Part shown: positions 47,601 through 57,435 of the stretch, piece after piece | Position numbering within the stretch: the stretch's first letter is position 1 | Layout of the letters: the number at the start of each line of letters is the position of its first letter | From: Pararge aegeria | Taxonomy: Eukaryota > Arthropoda > Insecta > Lepidoptera > Nymphalidae | Assembly: GCF_905163445.1 (NCBI RefSeq) | Contig: NC_053180.1 | Span: 10,158,701-10,222,700, forward strand | Length of the DNA: 64,000 nt | Direction of reading: 5' to 3' | Made by a program: the position numbers and the translations under genes | The notes under the pieces: model-generated | Databases searched by the model: none | What the model saw: only the letters and a program-made list of their open reading frames with translations | Told to the model about the DNA's origin: nothing

Positions 47601-50105
47601 TTCTGTCATCAGTAATTTGGCAATCGAAACAAGAAAACAAAGCATTAGGTAAGTTATGATAGAAACATATAATATGTTTCTATCATAACTTACCTAATGC
47701 TAAATCAATTATTAACTAAAACTATACTATACACTTTATTTTACACCAAAGACTAAGCAATAAAAAAAACACAATTGAAAAGAAAGAAAAGGTACAATAC
47801 GTTATAGGCGGCCCTTTCGCTTAAAAGCGATCTCTACCAGGCAACCTACAAAATATATGAAGTTAAGAAGAAGGGTTAGGGTGTACACAAAATAATACAT
47901 AAATAATAAACATAATTTACAAATATAGTTAAATAATATTAAATAAAATAAAATATACTTACCTACTTCATATACGTACACATATAAAAAAAATATATAT
48001 ATGTCCTAAAGAAGCCAGAAAGGAATAGAAGACCAAAAAAAGAGACTGTTTGAAAAAAAACTAAAAAGGAGGAAAAAAGTCGAATAAAACAAAAGGGAAA
48101 TGATAAATAAATACACATACTACTAAGGTGGTAAAAAGTTTTTTTGAGTAGTTGTTTGTGAATAGGTATATACTGCTATTTAACGTATATATAAGTAGTA
48201 GTAGCTATTATATAAGTTCTTACAGCTGTAAACAGTGTGCAGCAGTCAAGATCTTGTCAGAGTCTATGATAGCACCACCGCACCATAGCTGCTTGTTCAC
48301 CAGCAGCGCAGCCAGGAATGGGTAGTCCTCTATATTTGCCAATTCGTCTGCATTGTAGATTCGACGGTAACGGCGATCGAGAGGTGGGTTGAAGGTAGGT
48401 TTTGGAGCTGACATGAAAATATCAGAGTGACATATAATTTCTTACTTAGCCTTAACCTTAAGCTTATATTTAGTTATCCTTTCGGTTTTGAAGTTCATTT
48501 GAATGAGTATTTTTTATGAAAACTACGATTTTTCAAAAAAAAACACCGGTCGAAGTTCGTTCATTGAATGAATTAATGAATGAATGAATAAACTTTTATT
48601 GCACACCACAATAAGTATATAAAACACAGAAAAGTATAACAGTACAACTTATACAATTATCAATCCTCTATTGCTCGACGCGTTTGGCATTATGTCGATT
48701 TACGTGATGCTTAAGATTCGAATATTTGAGTGTAACTCACACTCAGCACTCTGGTCCCTAGATGGCGGTCTTTTGACACCATACAAAATCAAAGTTAACT
48801 TTTACGCGATCGAATAGATGAAAAATCTCGCACTCAGCACACTGATAGTGAGATTTGTTTTACTATCCGTTGATTAGTTTCGTGCTCTACCTCCGATGAT
48901 CTTTATCAGTTTTGTAAAAGGTTTAAATGGAACCTACTAAAATTAACCTAAGCCTTAAATATAGTATCGAAATTGACGGATCGACGTTATAGGTAACAGT
49001 GCCTAAACCCTATGTTTGAAAATGTGTTAAAAATTAAACTTACTACGGTGCCCTTCTAATACCTATGTGAATTACTTTTCTTACAGTTGCTTACGTGAAA
49101 GGTACTATTAGCTGCTATTAGCAGGTAAGCAAAAAAATTAAACGATCGAGGAGTGCCTACAAATGTATTGTGCAACCGACTAGACGCTGGTGTTTTGTAT
49201 GGAGAGGAATTGCAATTCGCAACCTATAGAAATGTTCACTACCCACCGATCGTTAATATTGATGTTACGCTGTTAGGAACGTATTGTTATTTTCTATCAA
49301 GAAATTTGTAGACCAGAGTTATGAAATTCTCGCTGTCCGTCCGCATACATTTAGTACTTACTGTTGCTAATTTCCACATTAATATTTCTTCTGCTAGGCC
49401 ACTCGATAGGGATTCCTTCGTACTCCCATTCCCTTCTGCCATTATGTATACGTCTTATTTGTTCTTCTTCCACTAGATGAATTCCCAATGATTTGTTAAA
49501 ATACACAAATACGATTTAAGCCGTAGGTACCCCTACGTTCGGGTGGAAATTTCATTGGAAACGAAATTTATTTGCACCACGCACTGCGCCCGCGCAATGT
49601 CAACGTCACGACGAAATTCTTTCCTTGGATTCCACAATTGCAATTTGATAGAATAAAGTGTAAAAATAAACACGCTTTCTTATTTATAGTATTCCATACT
49701 ATAGATATGAAAGCATGTTTTAGTACATATAACTCTTTGCGAGTGTGTAACAAGCTATACATAAGATATCTAAGAAAATATAAATTTTAAAAAGTTTAGT
49801 AAATCATTTTGACAAGTAATGCTATTGTATGGTTAGCGACGTTAGGTGCCTACTAAGATTGCACAGCCTTTTAGTATAGTCTAGAGGACTTATTTCCACA
49901 CACTATTTGTTCTGGTGTTGCACTAAAAACGTAACTAATAAATTAATCAAAAGTGCCATCCATAGGCCTATTTGAATACAGACATTTTAGATTTTGACTT
50001 ACTGTCATCTGAGATTCTGGATACATCTGAGATTTCACCCTCTTGGTGAGCTAAAGTACGCGAAAATGCTATAAAAATGCAACATAGAACTAACAAAGAT
50101 GTCAT
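44658..50105 (-). CDS. secreted serine protease homologue SPH1, inactive
   Basis: Seven minus-strand exons join in phase: 50105-50003, 49472-49362, 48407-48224, 47107-46825, 45298-45210, 45097-45034, 44816-44658 (993 nt, 330 aa). Residues 1-19 are a signal peptide. Residues 20-86 are an acidic and basic linker with no recognisable clip domain. The chymotrypsin fold starts at R87-IYNADELANIEDYPF, where the usual IVGG is missing. H57 is kept (TAAHC, H129). D102 is replaced by N182 (in FNFAVLGL). The active-site loop reads CNHDAGGP: S195 becomes Ala281, G193 becomes His279, and the D189 position is Asn. Disulphide cysteines C114/C130, C252/C266 and C277 onward are in place. Such a protein cannot cleave by the normal mechanism; known SPHs act as cofactors or binding proteins. 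A paralogue lies on the other strand at 57436. It has no expression evidence here. Confidence 0.87.
45425..45540 (-). mobile_element. SINE-B 3' fragment
   Basis: On the minus strand it has the shared SINE-B tail: 'gtggattacgggttaactcc', 'ggtaatgggttgatggtgat'. It lies in SPH1 intron 4. Confidence 0.65.
45848..46282. mobile_element. MITE, about 435 bp, long TIRs and 9-bp TSD
   Basis: The left end TGGAGGGTAGAGGTAAGGAG continues into AGTCATCT, and the same 28 bases recur inverted at the right end, so the TIRs are at least 28 bp. GTTCAGAGT flanks both sides (45839-45847 and 46283-46291) as a perfect target duplication; if one base belongs to the element, the duplication is 8 bp, as for hAT. There is no transposase. 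It lies inside SPH1 intron 4. Confidence 0.8.
46640..46808 (+). mobile_element. 5'-truncated Helitron next to SPH1 exon 4
   Basis: It ends in 'gcagacg', 'gtcaacagctag' plus T, as the complete Helitron at 9967-10418 does. The upstream part ('caattgacttgatttttggc') matches 30660-30840. The terminus lies about 16 bases from the SPH1 exon 4 donor (exon ends at 46825). Confidence 0.65.
47641..47701. repeat. perfect 61-nt palindrome, 30-bp arms
   Basis: The left arm begins AGCATTAGGTAAGTTATGAT (47641-47670). One A follows, then the exact reverse complement (47672-47701). It lies in SPH1 intron 3. No second copy was noticed in the window. Confidence 0.9.
47735..47850 (-). mobile_element. LINE 3' end family E, copy 1
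   Basis: On the minus strand it reads 'aggttgcctggtagagatcg', 'gggccgcctat' and ends near 'aaataaagtgtatagtatag'. The same order ('gttgcctggcaccctggcag', 'aaggccgccttttgta', 'tgtggtgtacaaataaag') is found at 51480-51745. It is a common lepidopteran non-LTR 3' end without coding sequence here. Confidence 0.65.
48560..48660 (-). mobile_element. LINE 3' end with (ATTC)n tail
   Basis: On the minus strand it reads 'ttgtggtgtgcaataaaag' followed by 'tttattcattcattcatt'. It looks like the terminal part of a family E-type element, with a tetranucleotide tail. Confidence 0.6.
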
Positions 50106-50302
50106 TTATATGTATGCAAACTCGATATTTTAAGTGGATTGTTTCTATTTGGATCGTTTTCGAACACTGATCGTATCTAAATTCAAATAACAAGAAAGTA
50201 TCAAATAAAACAGCGTGCCAGCTATAAAATATGTTTTATTGAGAAATAGGTATACAAACAGGGCAGGATTGCAACAGTTCAGTTTCAGTTTATTTTACGT
50301 AC

Positions 50303-52751
50303 CTAATGCAAGCCGTAACCACCCCAGTGACCCCCCCAGCCACTGTGAATAGTTTTTACGATAGGGACTTTAATGATTGGTTCGTAAATGAGCGGTTTGA
50401 TTATAGATACAACTGGGATATGGGGTATGGTGACGCCATGGTAGACGATGCTGGATCTAGCCTCTACAGCAGGTAGCAGCAGAGGTGATACTGTGGAAGA
50501 AATGTAACTTCAGATTGTGCATAACATACAGGCTACTGGCTACTGGAGTCTTGCCAGCTATGTTAGGTGTTCGGGTCAGGTCTAGGAACGGGAGAACCGC
50601 CTCAGTCGAGCTCTCTTCACGCTTCCCTTCACTGCAAAGGGAGTATAATATCAGTTTGTACTGAAGGTTTATAAGTTGCAAATATAGTGCGATAGTTATT
50701 TTTTATTACAGTAATAATTGAAGGATGCAAGAAGCACGTCCTGTACCATGCCGCCCTGTGTCCATCAATTTGAGGCGTAGGTGTTCAGCCTCACGTGCTT
50801 GTAATAACACCGGCAACCACGTCCTTCAGAGCGGAACACAGCATTGGAGCAATGCTGCTTAGCGGCAGTTATGGCGATAGTACTTCCTAGGACGAGCTCT
50901 GTCGATAAAAGCTCTACTACTACCAAAATACTCTATTACCTCAAGGATATTTTAACGGGGTTTACTGGAGATACCATTATTTTAAAAGATATTGTTAGAT
51001 GTTTAGTGATTAAATATTTTTTCTGTGGGAACTATTAACTTAGGTTCCTTGATAGATTAGTCATCATGATCAGCCCTCATTAATGCCCGACCAATAAGAT
51101 CATTCCCGTTAGGAAAATCATCCTCAACAGCCATCGCTGTAGGTACACCGGTCTAGCTTGTAGTTATGCTGGTCAATCAGGAAGAAAAATTAAATTGTCA
51201 AAATCTCAGTGATCACTCGTTGAAAGCGCTTCGAACAAAATTGTTGTTGTCGCCAGCGCGATTTTTTTTTAATTTAGCAACACTGCCCAAAAATGCCCAG
51301 AAATATTTTGTTTGGGTATTCGTAGCTGATTAAATTTTAGTACTAAGCATAAAGACTAAAGACAGGGGTAATCTATAGACAAGGTTAGGACAGTCAAAGT
51401 CACTAAATATCGTTATATTTAAAAAAAGCCGTTAAGTGTTATTATTTGTCCAACTAAAGACTTTAATAGTATTTATTTACTTTTATCTAAGTATTTATTT
51501 TATGTTAGATGTATTTTGTGTATATTAGTTTATGTATTAGTATTTAGTTATTCGTATGTATTTATTTTATATTTTGTTCCACCTGCAGTTAGTTCTCCTC
51601 TTTTTTCCTAATTCTAAGGTTGCCTGGCACCCTGGCAGAGATCGCTACTTCGCGATAAGGCCGCCTTTTGTATTCTGCTTCTATTTTTATGTTTCTTTTC
51701 ATCATGTGGTGTACAAATAAAGAGAAAGAATAATAATAATAAAAGGTTAATTTACCTAGTCCACCCAAACCGGACGGAGCCGGGTTGGCGAGTGACATGC
51801 CGATGAGGGCAAGTACGATAGCCACCTGTAAACAAAAATTATTATGTATTCTCAAGCATACTTTTGTTCTCATATCGCATAGTACATTATACCGCTTTCG
51901 TTGTCGTCATTGAACGCGCTCTTAGACAGCATTGCTCAATAGAATCTATTCCATGACGGGTGGACAGCATTGGTCCTCTGAGAATATTGAATGACCTTTA
52001 TTTCAATCACCGTAGAGTACCACTATAGTGCACCATATTAATATCATATCTTTTATAAAGTTAAAATGTATATTTATTCATTTGTGTTATAAGTAGTTAT
52101 CCATAAATTATGTAGTTCCATCCAGTCAGTGTAAGACGCACTGCCGTACCAACAAGTTGTAAAAGTAAGTTGTAATAATAATAAATCAATAAAATTATTT
52201 ATAATCATAAAAATTAACCCATTATCGGCCAACATCATGGCACGGATCTCCTCTCAGAATGAAATATTGGCCGTAGTCCACCATGCTGGCTGAGAGCAGA
52301 TAGGCGGGCTTCATACTTTGTAGGTTTCCTAACAATGTTTTCCTTCATCGCTAAAGTAACTGATATTAAATTGCTTAAAACGCGCATAACCCCGAATAGT
52401 TGGAGGTGCATGCCGGGAAACGAACTCAATGCGCTCCAATAAATCTATAAATTAATTTCACTGCGTCTGGGTCGCAAATACATGGAAATGGCTTGGAAGA
52501 TATTTAATTTTTTTTATGTCAATACTGCAGTATTGTATATAGTAAAAAAAGAAAATTATGAAACCCTATCTATGGAAACAACACACCAATCCGTTACTCT
52601 GTTGGGGCGGTAAAGAAGGACAAACAGCGATACACACTTTAGAGTTTATAAAATTATCATTCACCGACTCCAATGCCAATGCTTCCAGTTATATTATTTA
52701 TAACTTAATTATTTAATTATATAGGCAATGTATACTTACAGCGCACTTCAT
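50303..52751 (-). CDS. small secreted protein, 89 aa, unknown function
   Basis: Three minus-strand exons join in phase: 52751-52740, 51825-51756, 50490-50303 (270 nt). The first exon is only 12 nt (MKCA). The protein begins MKCAVAIVLALIGMSLANPA, a clear signal peptide with probable cleavage after the SLA or SLANP segment. A Val/Ile/Pro-rich middle (VYHGVTIPHIPVVSIIKPL) and a GWGGHWGGYGLH C-terminus follow. It has no Cys after the signal peptide. This layout resembles short insect cuticular or neuropeptide-like precursors, but I do not recognise a family. A TATA-like box lies upstream. An 89-aa three-exon model with correct phases and a signal peptide is unlikely by chance. The long frame at 51589-51873 is an artefact of reading through its donor. 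Confidence 0.72.
50705..50900 (-). repeat. interspersed repeat family R, copy 3
   Basis: On the minus strand it contains 'ctgccgctaagcagcattgc', 'aaggacgtggttgccggtgt' and 'aacacctacgcctcaaattg', as in 2690-2890 and 5225-5420. It lies in the last intron of the small secreted protein gene. Confidence 0.65.
51480..51745 (+). mobile_element. LINE 3' end family E, copy 2
   Basis: It contains 'ggttgcctggcaccctggca', 'gcgataaggccgccttttgt', 'catgtggtgtacaaataaag' and a (AAT)n tail (about 51729-51742). It has no coding sequence. Confidence 0.7.
52212..52440 (-). mobile_element. SINE-B copy
   Basis: On the minus strand it has the shared tail ('tggtggactacggccaatat', 'ccgataatgggtt') and the middle portion ('gaaggaaaacattgttagg'), with a degraded head. 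It lies in intron 1 of the small secreted protein gene. Confidence 0.65.
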
Positions 52752-52818
52752 TTTTCAGATACTCTTTTCACTATTAAAATCGCAACGAACGATTGGATTT
52801 CACAAAAATCCCGCAAGC

Positions 52819-52825
52819 ATTTATA
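52819..52825 (-). promoter_or_regulatory. TATA-like box of the small secreted protein gene
   Basis: TATAAAT on the minus strand, about 70 bases before the start codon at 52751. This leaves room for a start site about 30 bases downstream and a short 5' UTR. It is placed by position and sequence only. Confidence 0.5.
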
Positions 52826-52964
52826 GACTGCGTTAAGTGATTCACGCACGGATAAACATACATCCTGACAAAGTTATATTACTTCATAGCCAACTACGTG
52901 CCAATAATAATTAAGATGCTAGGGTTCGGCTACATTAATTTGAAGCTGGCAATAATTTATGGAA

Positions 52965-53255
52965 TAGCTTTGATAGCTGAGTGGTTAGGACTTCGGCTTA
53001 ACTTTCGCGAGGCCGAGTTTGAACACAGCACGCACTTAATTGGTCGGGGTTTTGTGTCTTTTTATATTTTTTATTTATGCAATTCAAATATCACTTACTT
53101 TAAAGGTTGAGGAAACCTGTATGATTTTTGTCAATGTACTAATCCGCACTTTCCCAGCGTAGTGGAATACGGCCTAAAGCCTTCTCATTTTGAGAGGAGA
53201 CCCGTGTCCTGTAATGGGTCGTTAATGGGTAGATGCTGATGATGATAATCATTTC
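52965..53255 (+). mobile_element. SINE-B, near full length
   Basis: The tRNA-like head reads GATAGCTGAGTGGTTAGGAC, then GGCCGAGTTTGAACAC. The body has 'caaatatcacttactttaaa' and the tail 'cgtagtggaatacggcc' and 'gttaatgggtagatgctgat', ending in GATGATGATA. Another SINE (family A) follows within 60 bases. Confidence 0.75.
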
Positions 53256-53305
53256 ATGGAGGGGGTTTACTAAAAAGGTGTGTCTGACCAATATACAAAG
53301 ATGAC

Positions 53306-53575
53306 GGTCGATTGGCGCAGTGGGTAGCGACCCTGCTTTCCGAGTCGAAGGCTGTGGGTTCGATTCCCACAACCGGGAAATTTTTGTGTGATGAACACGA
53401 ATGTTTTTCAGTGTCTGGGTGTTTATCTTTATTTATAAGTATTTATGTATATTATTCATAAAATTATTCATCAGTCATCTTAGTATCCATAACACAGGCT
53501 ACTCTTACTTTGGGACTAGATGGCGATTGGCGGTGTGTGTATTGTCGTAGTATATTTATTTATAAAGATGTATCT
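53306..53575 (+). mobile_element. SINE-A, full-length copy
   Basis: Head: GATTGGCGCAGTGGGTAGCG, then a Leu/Ser-like arm region, and GGTTCGATTCCCACAAC. This is a tRNA-type split promoter, with A-box and B-box-like sequence. Body: 'tgatgaacacgaatg', 'cagtgtctgggtgtttat', 'ttattcatcagtcatctt'. Tail: 'tgggactagatggcgattgg', 'gtattgtcgtagtatattta'. Two other copies in the window define the family. Confidence 0.8.
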
Positions 53576-53744
53576 TCAAATCAGTCCATAATTTTTTTTT
53601 CATATGGCTTTACTGATTAAAAAAAAATTAATTCAAAAGAAAAATTATAATCCCCAATTATATCCCTTGCCCGATTATATCCTCAGCAAGCAAGGGATAT
53701 ATTTAATATGTCCATCTGCTAAAGCACGGGAACATGGAATATGA

Positions 53745-53905
53745 GAAGTTTACCCCCGTTTTTTATTACACGTATATTATTTGGATATTATTTCCGCATG
53801 TGCGCCAGCGCTCTGCGAGTTGATAAAGCTGTGAGAGAAGATAAATTTGTATACTTTCCTCGGGGATATAGTTGTCACCTCCCCACGATAGCCGTGCTGA
53901 CGTGG
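53745..53905 (+). repeat. MITE-like repeat family M2, copy 2
   Basis: It matches 30020-30190 over most of its length. The 71-codon frame across it is not a gene. Confidence 0.6.
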
Positions 53906-54230
53906 TCCCAGAAGCAAGGCAAGATTTATTTTTTAACATTGGGCGTTAGTCGCTAATTATACTATACGGCATACAAATTACTAGTGTGTAACTGTATCTT
54001 TTTAACCCACATTTAATATACACAATGACCCACGTAGCAAAATATTTGAAAAGTTACCTATTATTAGTTTAATAATATTATTAGCGAGTTTTAGGGTTAA
54101 AATTAAACTGTAGGGGAAGTCATGATTAAAATTTTATTATCAAAATAATAAACCAAGTTCAATTTGGTTTATTTCACTATAAGAAATTAAATACTAGGTT
54201 CGGAGTGATCATCGTCCCCGAGTAAGATTT

Positions 54231-56139
54231 TTAATCCTTCCATTTATCGTTATCGTAGTCCCAGTGGGATGAGAGGCCATCGATTGGATTAACTCTTAGT
54301 TCTAGCATTCTTCGCAACTGTGCTTTCTGTGATTCCTTCGAGAACGAAGTCGGAAGCGGCTCAAATACTAAAAGTTGAAACGTTTTATTTATTTTAGTAA
54401 AAATAAGGATTTTGGAAAGTGGTAAGTACTTATTTGTAAAGCAAGTCAAATAAAAAAGGTATACCGAGTTGCTTTATCAGAGTGACTAAATAGTATCCGC
54501 TGACAGTCCGTTATACATTATCATTACTTTAGTAGATCTAAAAAACACGCGAATATAACTATCTCTTGTAAATAAGTCGGAATAATGCATTTTATGTCGA
54601 AAAAAAAAACCTGTACTTATGTACACGCGTTAGAAGGTTTACTTCTTTGGCGTAGCAAGATAAAAAGGTTTTCAAATCTTTTATCTTATGCCTTATTCTA
54701 CGTTTGTAGAGAAAGCGACACTAACAATAGAAAAAAGGTATTTAATATATATTGAAAGTTTTATTACAACGCATTATCTAGTTATCTCCTTATCAGACCT
54801 CCAAGTTTCACTGAACATTAAAATTTGAGATTTTTGTACAATTAAATCACGGGAATGACCCCAAAGACTTTGACAATTGAAATTGTACACTGTCAAACCT
54901 TATAGCTAGTATTATATATAGTGTCGGTGTACGCACGCATCGCAAAAACTGAGCTGGTGGACGATATAATATATTAACGATAATCCCCTCTCACTCGGTT
55001 TCGCAACTACCTTCCGTTAAAATGGTGTAACAATATGCGCGCGCATTTCGGTACATCGTATAATTTCACTCCGTTGATTTTTCCCTAATGCCGCTAAAGA
55101 AGTATAACTTGAAAAGGGTTAGACCATAAATCGTCATTATAAGCATTTAATGTACATTAGTCCTTACAAGAAAGGAGTAATTTCTTTATCAAGAAAACCT
55201 TATGATTTATGTAGGCTTTAGGTATTCCACGTGTTTTTGGGCACAGATTTGATGTAAAATTATAGTATGGGTAGCATATTACTATGTCTACCTATGTAGT
55301 AAGGCGGACAGATGGTTAACGTTGGTGAAATCAAGGGGAACAGTAAGATTGCTATAATCCCCGACCAACAGAATTATCTGGTAATTTTGTTATCCTTTTT
55401 AAACTCCATAATTTTATTTTACTCTGTAGTATGGCTAAGAACCTAAGACATAAAAAATATTGTGATTACTGAAGTCAACTCTAAACTCTCAAGATCCTGT
55501 GTGATCCTTGAGATCTCTCAAGTGTGGTGTTGAGTAAAATATTATAATTTACACGGTAGGAACCGATTGATCATGTAATCGCACATTATTATCTCATTGT
55601 TGTGTGTTGACTTCACATTCACAGGAATTGTTAAACTTTTATCTAGTTACTAAGTTGTAAACACACTAAAATTACCATAATGATGGCAGAACATGATAGC
55701 CCAGAAGGAGAACGAGGTTATAAAAAACACATAACCAAATATAAGTTTCCACAGGCCTGTTGGTGCTTGAAATTCTGCGAAAGTTTGACAAAAAGAGGCG
55801 CGATACAGTGCCTTTTTTTCTTCACAGCAGAGCATGCGCCAATCTCCTTTCTCTTTTTCTTTGAGTGCCTAGATAAATAATAATATAATATTCAAAGAAA
55901 GAATGTTTGACGAGTCTTTTATTCATTATAAGATTGCATTTACTTACACAAATATCTCTAGTCATTTCCTTAAACCTCACTGCAGGAAAGGGAAAATGGA
56001 CATCGTCTTTATAATTCGCGCAACCGTTTATACCGTGTCCTACGATCTCTCTAGTTCCAGTTCTACAGCTACCGTAAACTGTTCTGACGTTTTTTAAGCA
56101 AGCAATGAATGTGCTACGAGGTTTAATGAAAGTACACAT
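54231..56139 (-). CDS. cytochrome c oxidase subunit 4, divergent paralogue
   Basis: Three minus-strand exons join in phase: 56139-55948, 55868-55676, 54367-54231 (522 nt, 173 aa). Residues 1-64 hold a short Arg/Lys-rich presequence (MCTFIKPRSTFIACLKNVRT) and REIVGHGINGCANY with FPFPAVRF. Residues 65-105 contain ALKEKEKGDWRMLCCEEKKA and LYRASFCQTFAEFQAPTG. A membrane segment spans about 106-124. The C-terminus reads LRRMLELRVNPIDGLSSHWD and ends NDKWKD. COX4 is a nuclear-encoded subunit of complex IV in the inner mitochondrial membrane. The canonical COX4 starts 6.7 kb away on the other strand. The second intron position is shared, but the intron that splits codons 28/29 in the canonical gene is absent here. 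Several Cys and aromatic changes make it divergent. In flies a second COX4 (COX4L) is testis-biased, so the same may hold here by analogy. Confidence 0.92.
54595..54723. mobile_element. MITE, diverged relative of 2524-2664
   Basis: In reverse orientation it carries the interior of the 2524-2664 element: 'cttatgtacacgcgttagaa', 'gcgtagcaagataaaaaggt' and 'attctacgtttgtagagaaa'. The terminal repeats are eroded, with only GTCG/CGAC-like remnants. It lies in intron 2 of the COX4 paralogue. Confidence 0.6.
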
Positions 56140-57435
56140 TTTAAATGAAGTACGATAAAATAAGTAGTATTTAAATTTGAGTATGACTAGGTCTTGATTA
56201 GATATGATGTTGACAAAATAGTTGACGTTTATTAATTTTTTCAATTTTTAAAAGTAATTGAATAAACATGCAAACTTTTTCTATTATTAGGTGCATATTT
56301 TTTTATTGATTATTCAGATACAGATTTTCCTGTATCTTTTCCGTAAAACATAAGAACCTATTCAATATTACTTAAATTTTATTAACGCTGTTTTTGTATA
56401 GTCGAATAAGTCGTCTGAAGAAATATAATTTTTTTTTTGTATACCACACAACAAATTCAAAATAGAAAAAGAATAGAGATAAAAGAAACGGGCGGGCAGC
56501 CGGGCGCTCCAAAGTGTAATGGCCTGAACCGTAAAGGATTTATGAAAAAAAAAGGGCTGACCAAGCACCTTTAAGATAAACCTCCTCGAAGCGCAGTAAA
56601 CATAAATTTATCTTTGAGATAAACAGGAGTAGTAGGATGAAACAAGATACAGTACAGAATAGAAAGGACAAAATTGGGAAATATGCCAAACCTCTTACAA
56701 TACCAAAAGATCCATTAAATCTGATTGTATTGTGGTATAACATACCTTTTATACTTGTATCAGACAGTCAGGAAGTATATTGGGACCGCTTTGATTTCTT
56801 TTATATGTTAATGAATTGCCGGGGTATCACTAAATTTCTCTTATAATAAATATACGGCATTGTAATAATTGTATCATCGATAATATAGTGTTAATAATTA
56901 TATATATTGTATCTCTTTTCTTTATAATAATCGGAACTATCAAAAACGTTTCCGAAACTCATGATTTAACAGGACTGTACTTTATCAAGGTTTTGAAATT
57001 TCTAAGACCAATAAATTAAATATTCGCTTTAAGTTTCAAGATCTTCTTTTATAGAGTTATGAAAATATTTGCATGTAAAGTTTCTTTAAGGCTGCCTAAT
57101 AAGACACAAAAATTACAGGCTGTATCCACTCATAAATGTTACTGACTATAGTTAGCTGAAACAATAAAAAATATGACTGAAATTTTACTATACTACTACT
57201 GCCTACGTATGGAATTGTAAAATTTCTAAGTTTTGTTTTATATTTTTATCACAGTCAATAAAAATTCTAATAACTATTAAGGAAAAGAGATTTCCGATAC
57301 CAATATAAAAAAGTAAACGGCAGAAGACCCATAAGTAACTTTTCACTTTTATTTAAGTATACCTTACAACTGCAAAGTTTAGAGTTTACAAAATAGGGAA
57401 GAATAAGTGAATTTTTAAGTTTAGTTTATTGTAGC
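56140..57435. other. divergent intergenic region, COX4 paralogue to SPH2
   Basis: The COX4 paralogue (minus) and SPH2 (plus) start on either side, so both promoters should lie here. A LINE remnant occupies part of it (about 56368-56600, minus). No TATA box could be assigned with confidence, and no further gene was recognised. Confidence 0.6.
56368..56600 (-). pseudogene. LINE remnant, C-terminal motif
   Basis: The minus-strand frame contains FFFHKSFTVQAITLWSARLP, matching the conserved 'SFTVKAIKLWNSLP' motif at the end of the LINE ORF2 seen at 35012-35455. Only this short, interrupted piece remains. Confidence 0.6.

Noticed and set aside
47641..47701. microRNA precursor
   Set aside because: The perfect stem with a one-base loop does not fit a pre-miRNA, which has a loop and usually mismatches.
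44658..50105. Active trypsin or chymotrypsin
   Set aside because: The active-site Ser is Ala, Asp102 is Asn and Gly193 is His, so a normal catalytic centre cannot form.
53306..53380. tRNA gene
   Set aside because: The A- and B-box-like parts look like a tRNA, but the sequence continues into a repeated SINE body present three times and no clean 72-base cloverleaf was seen.
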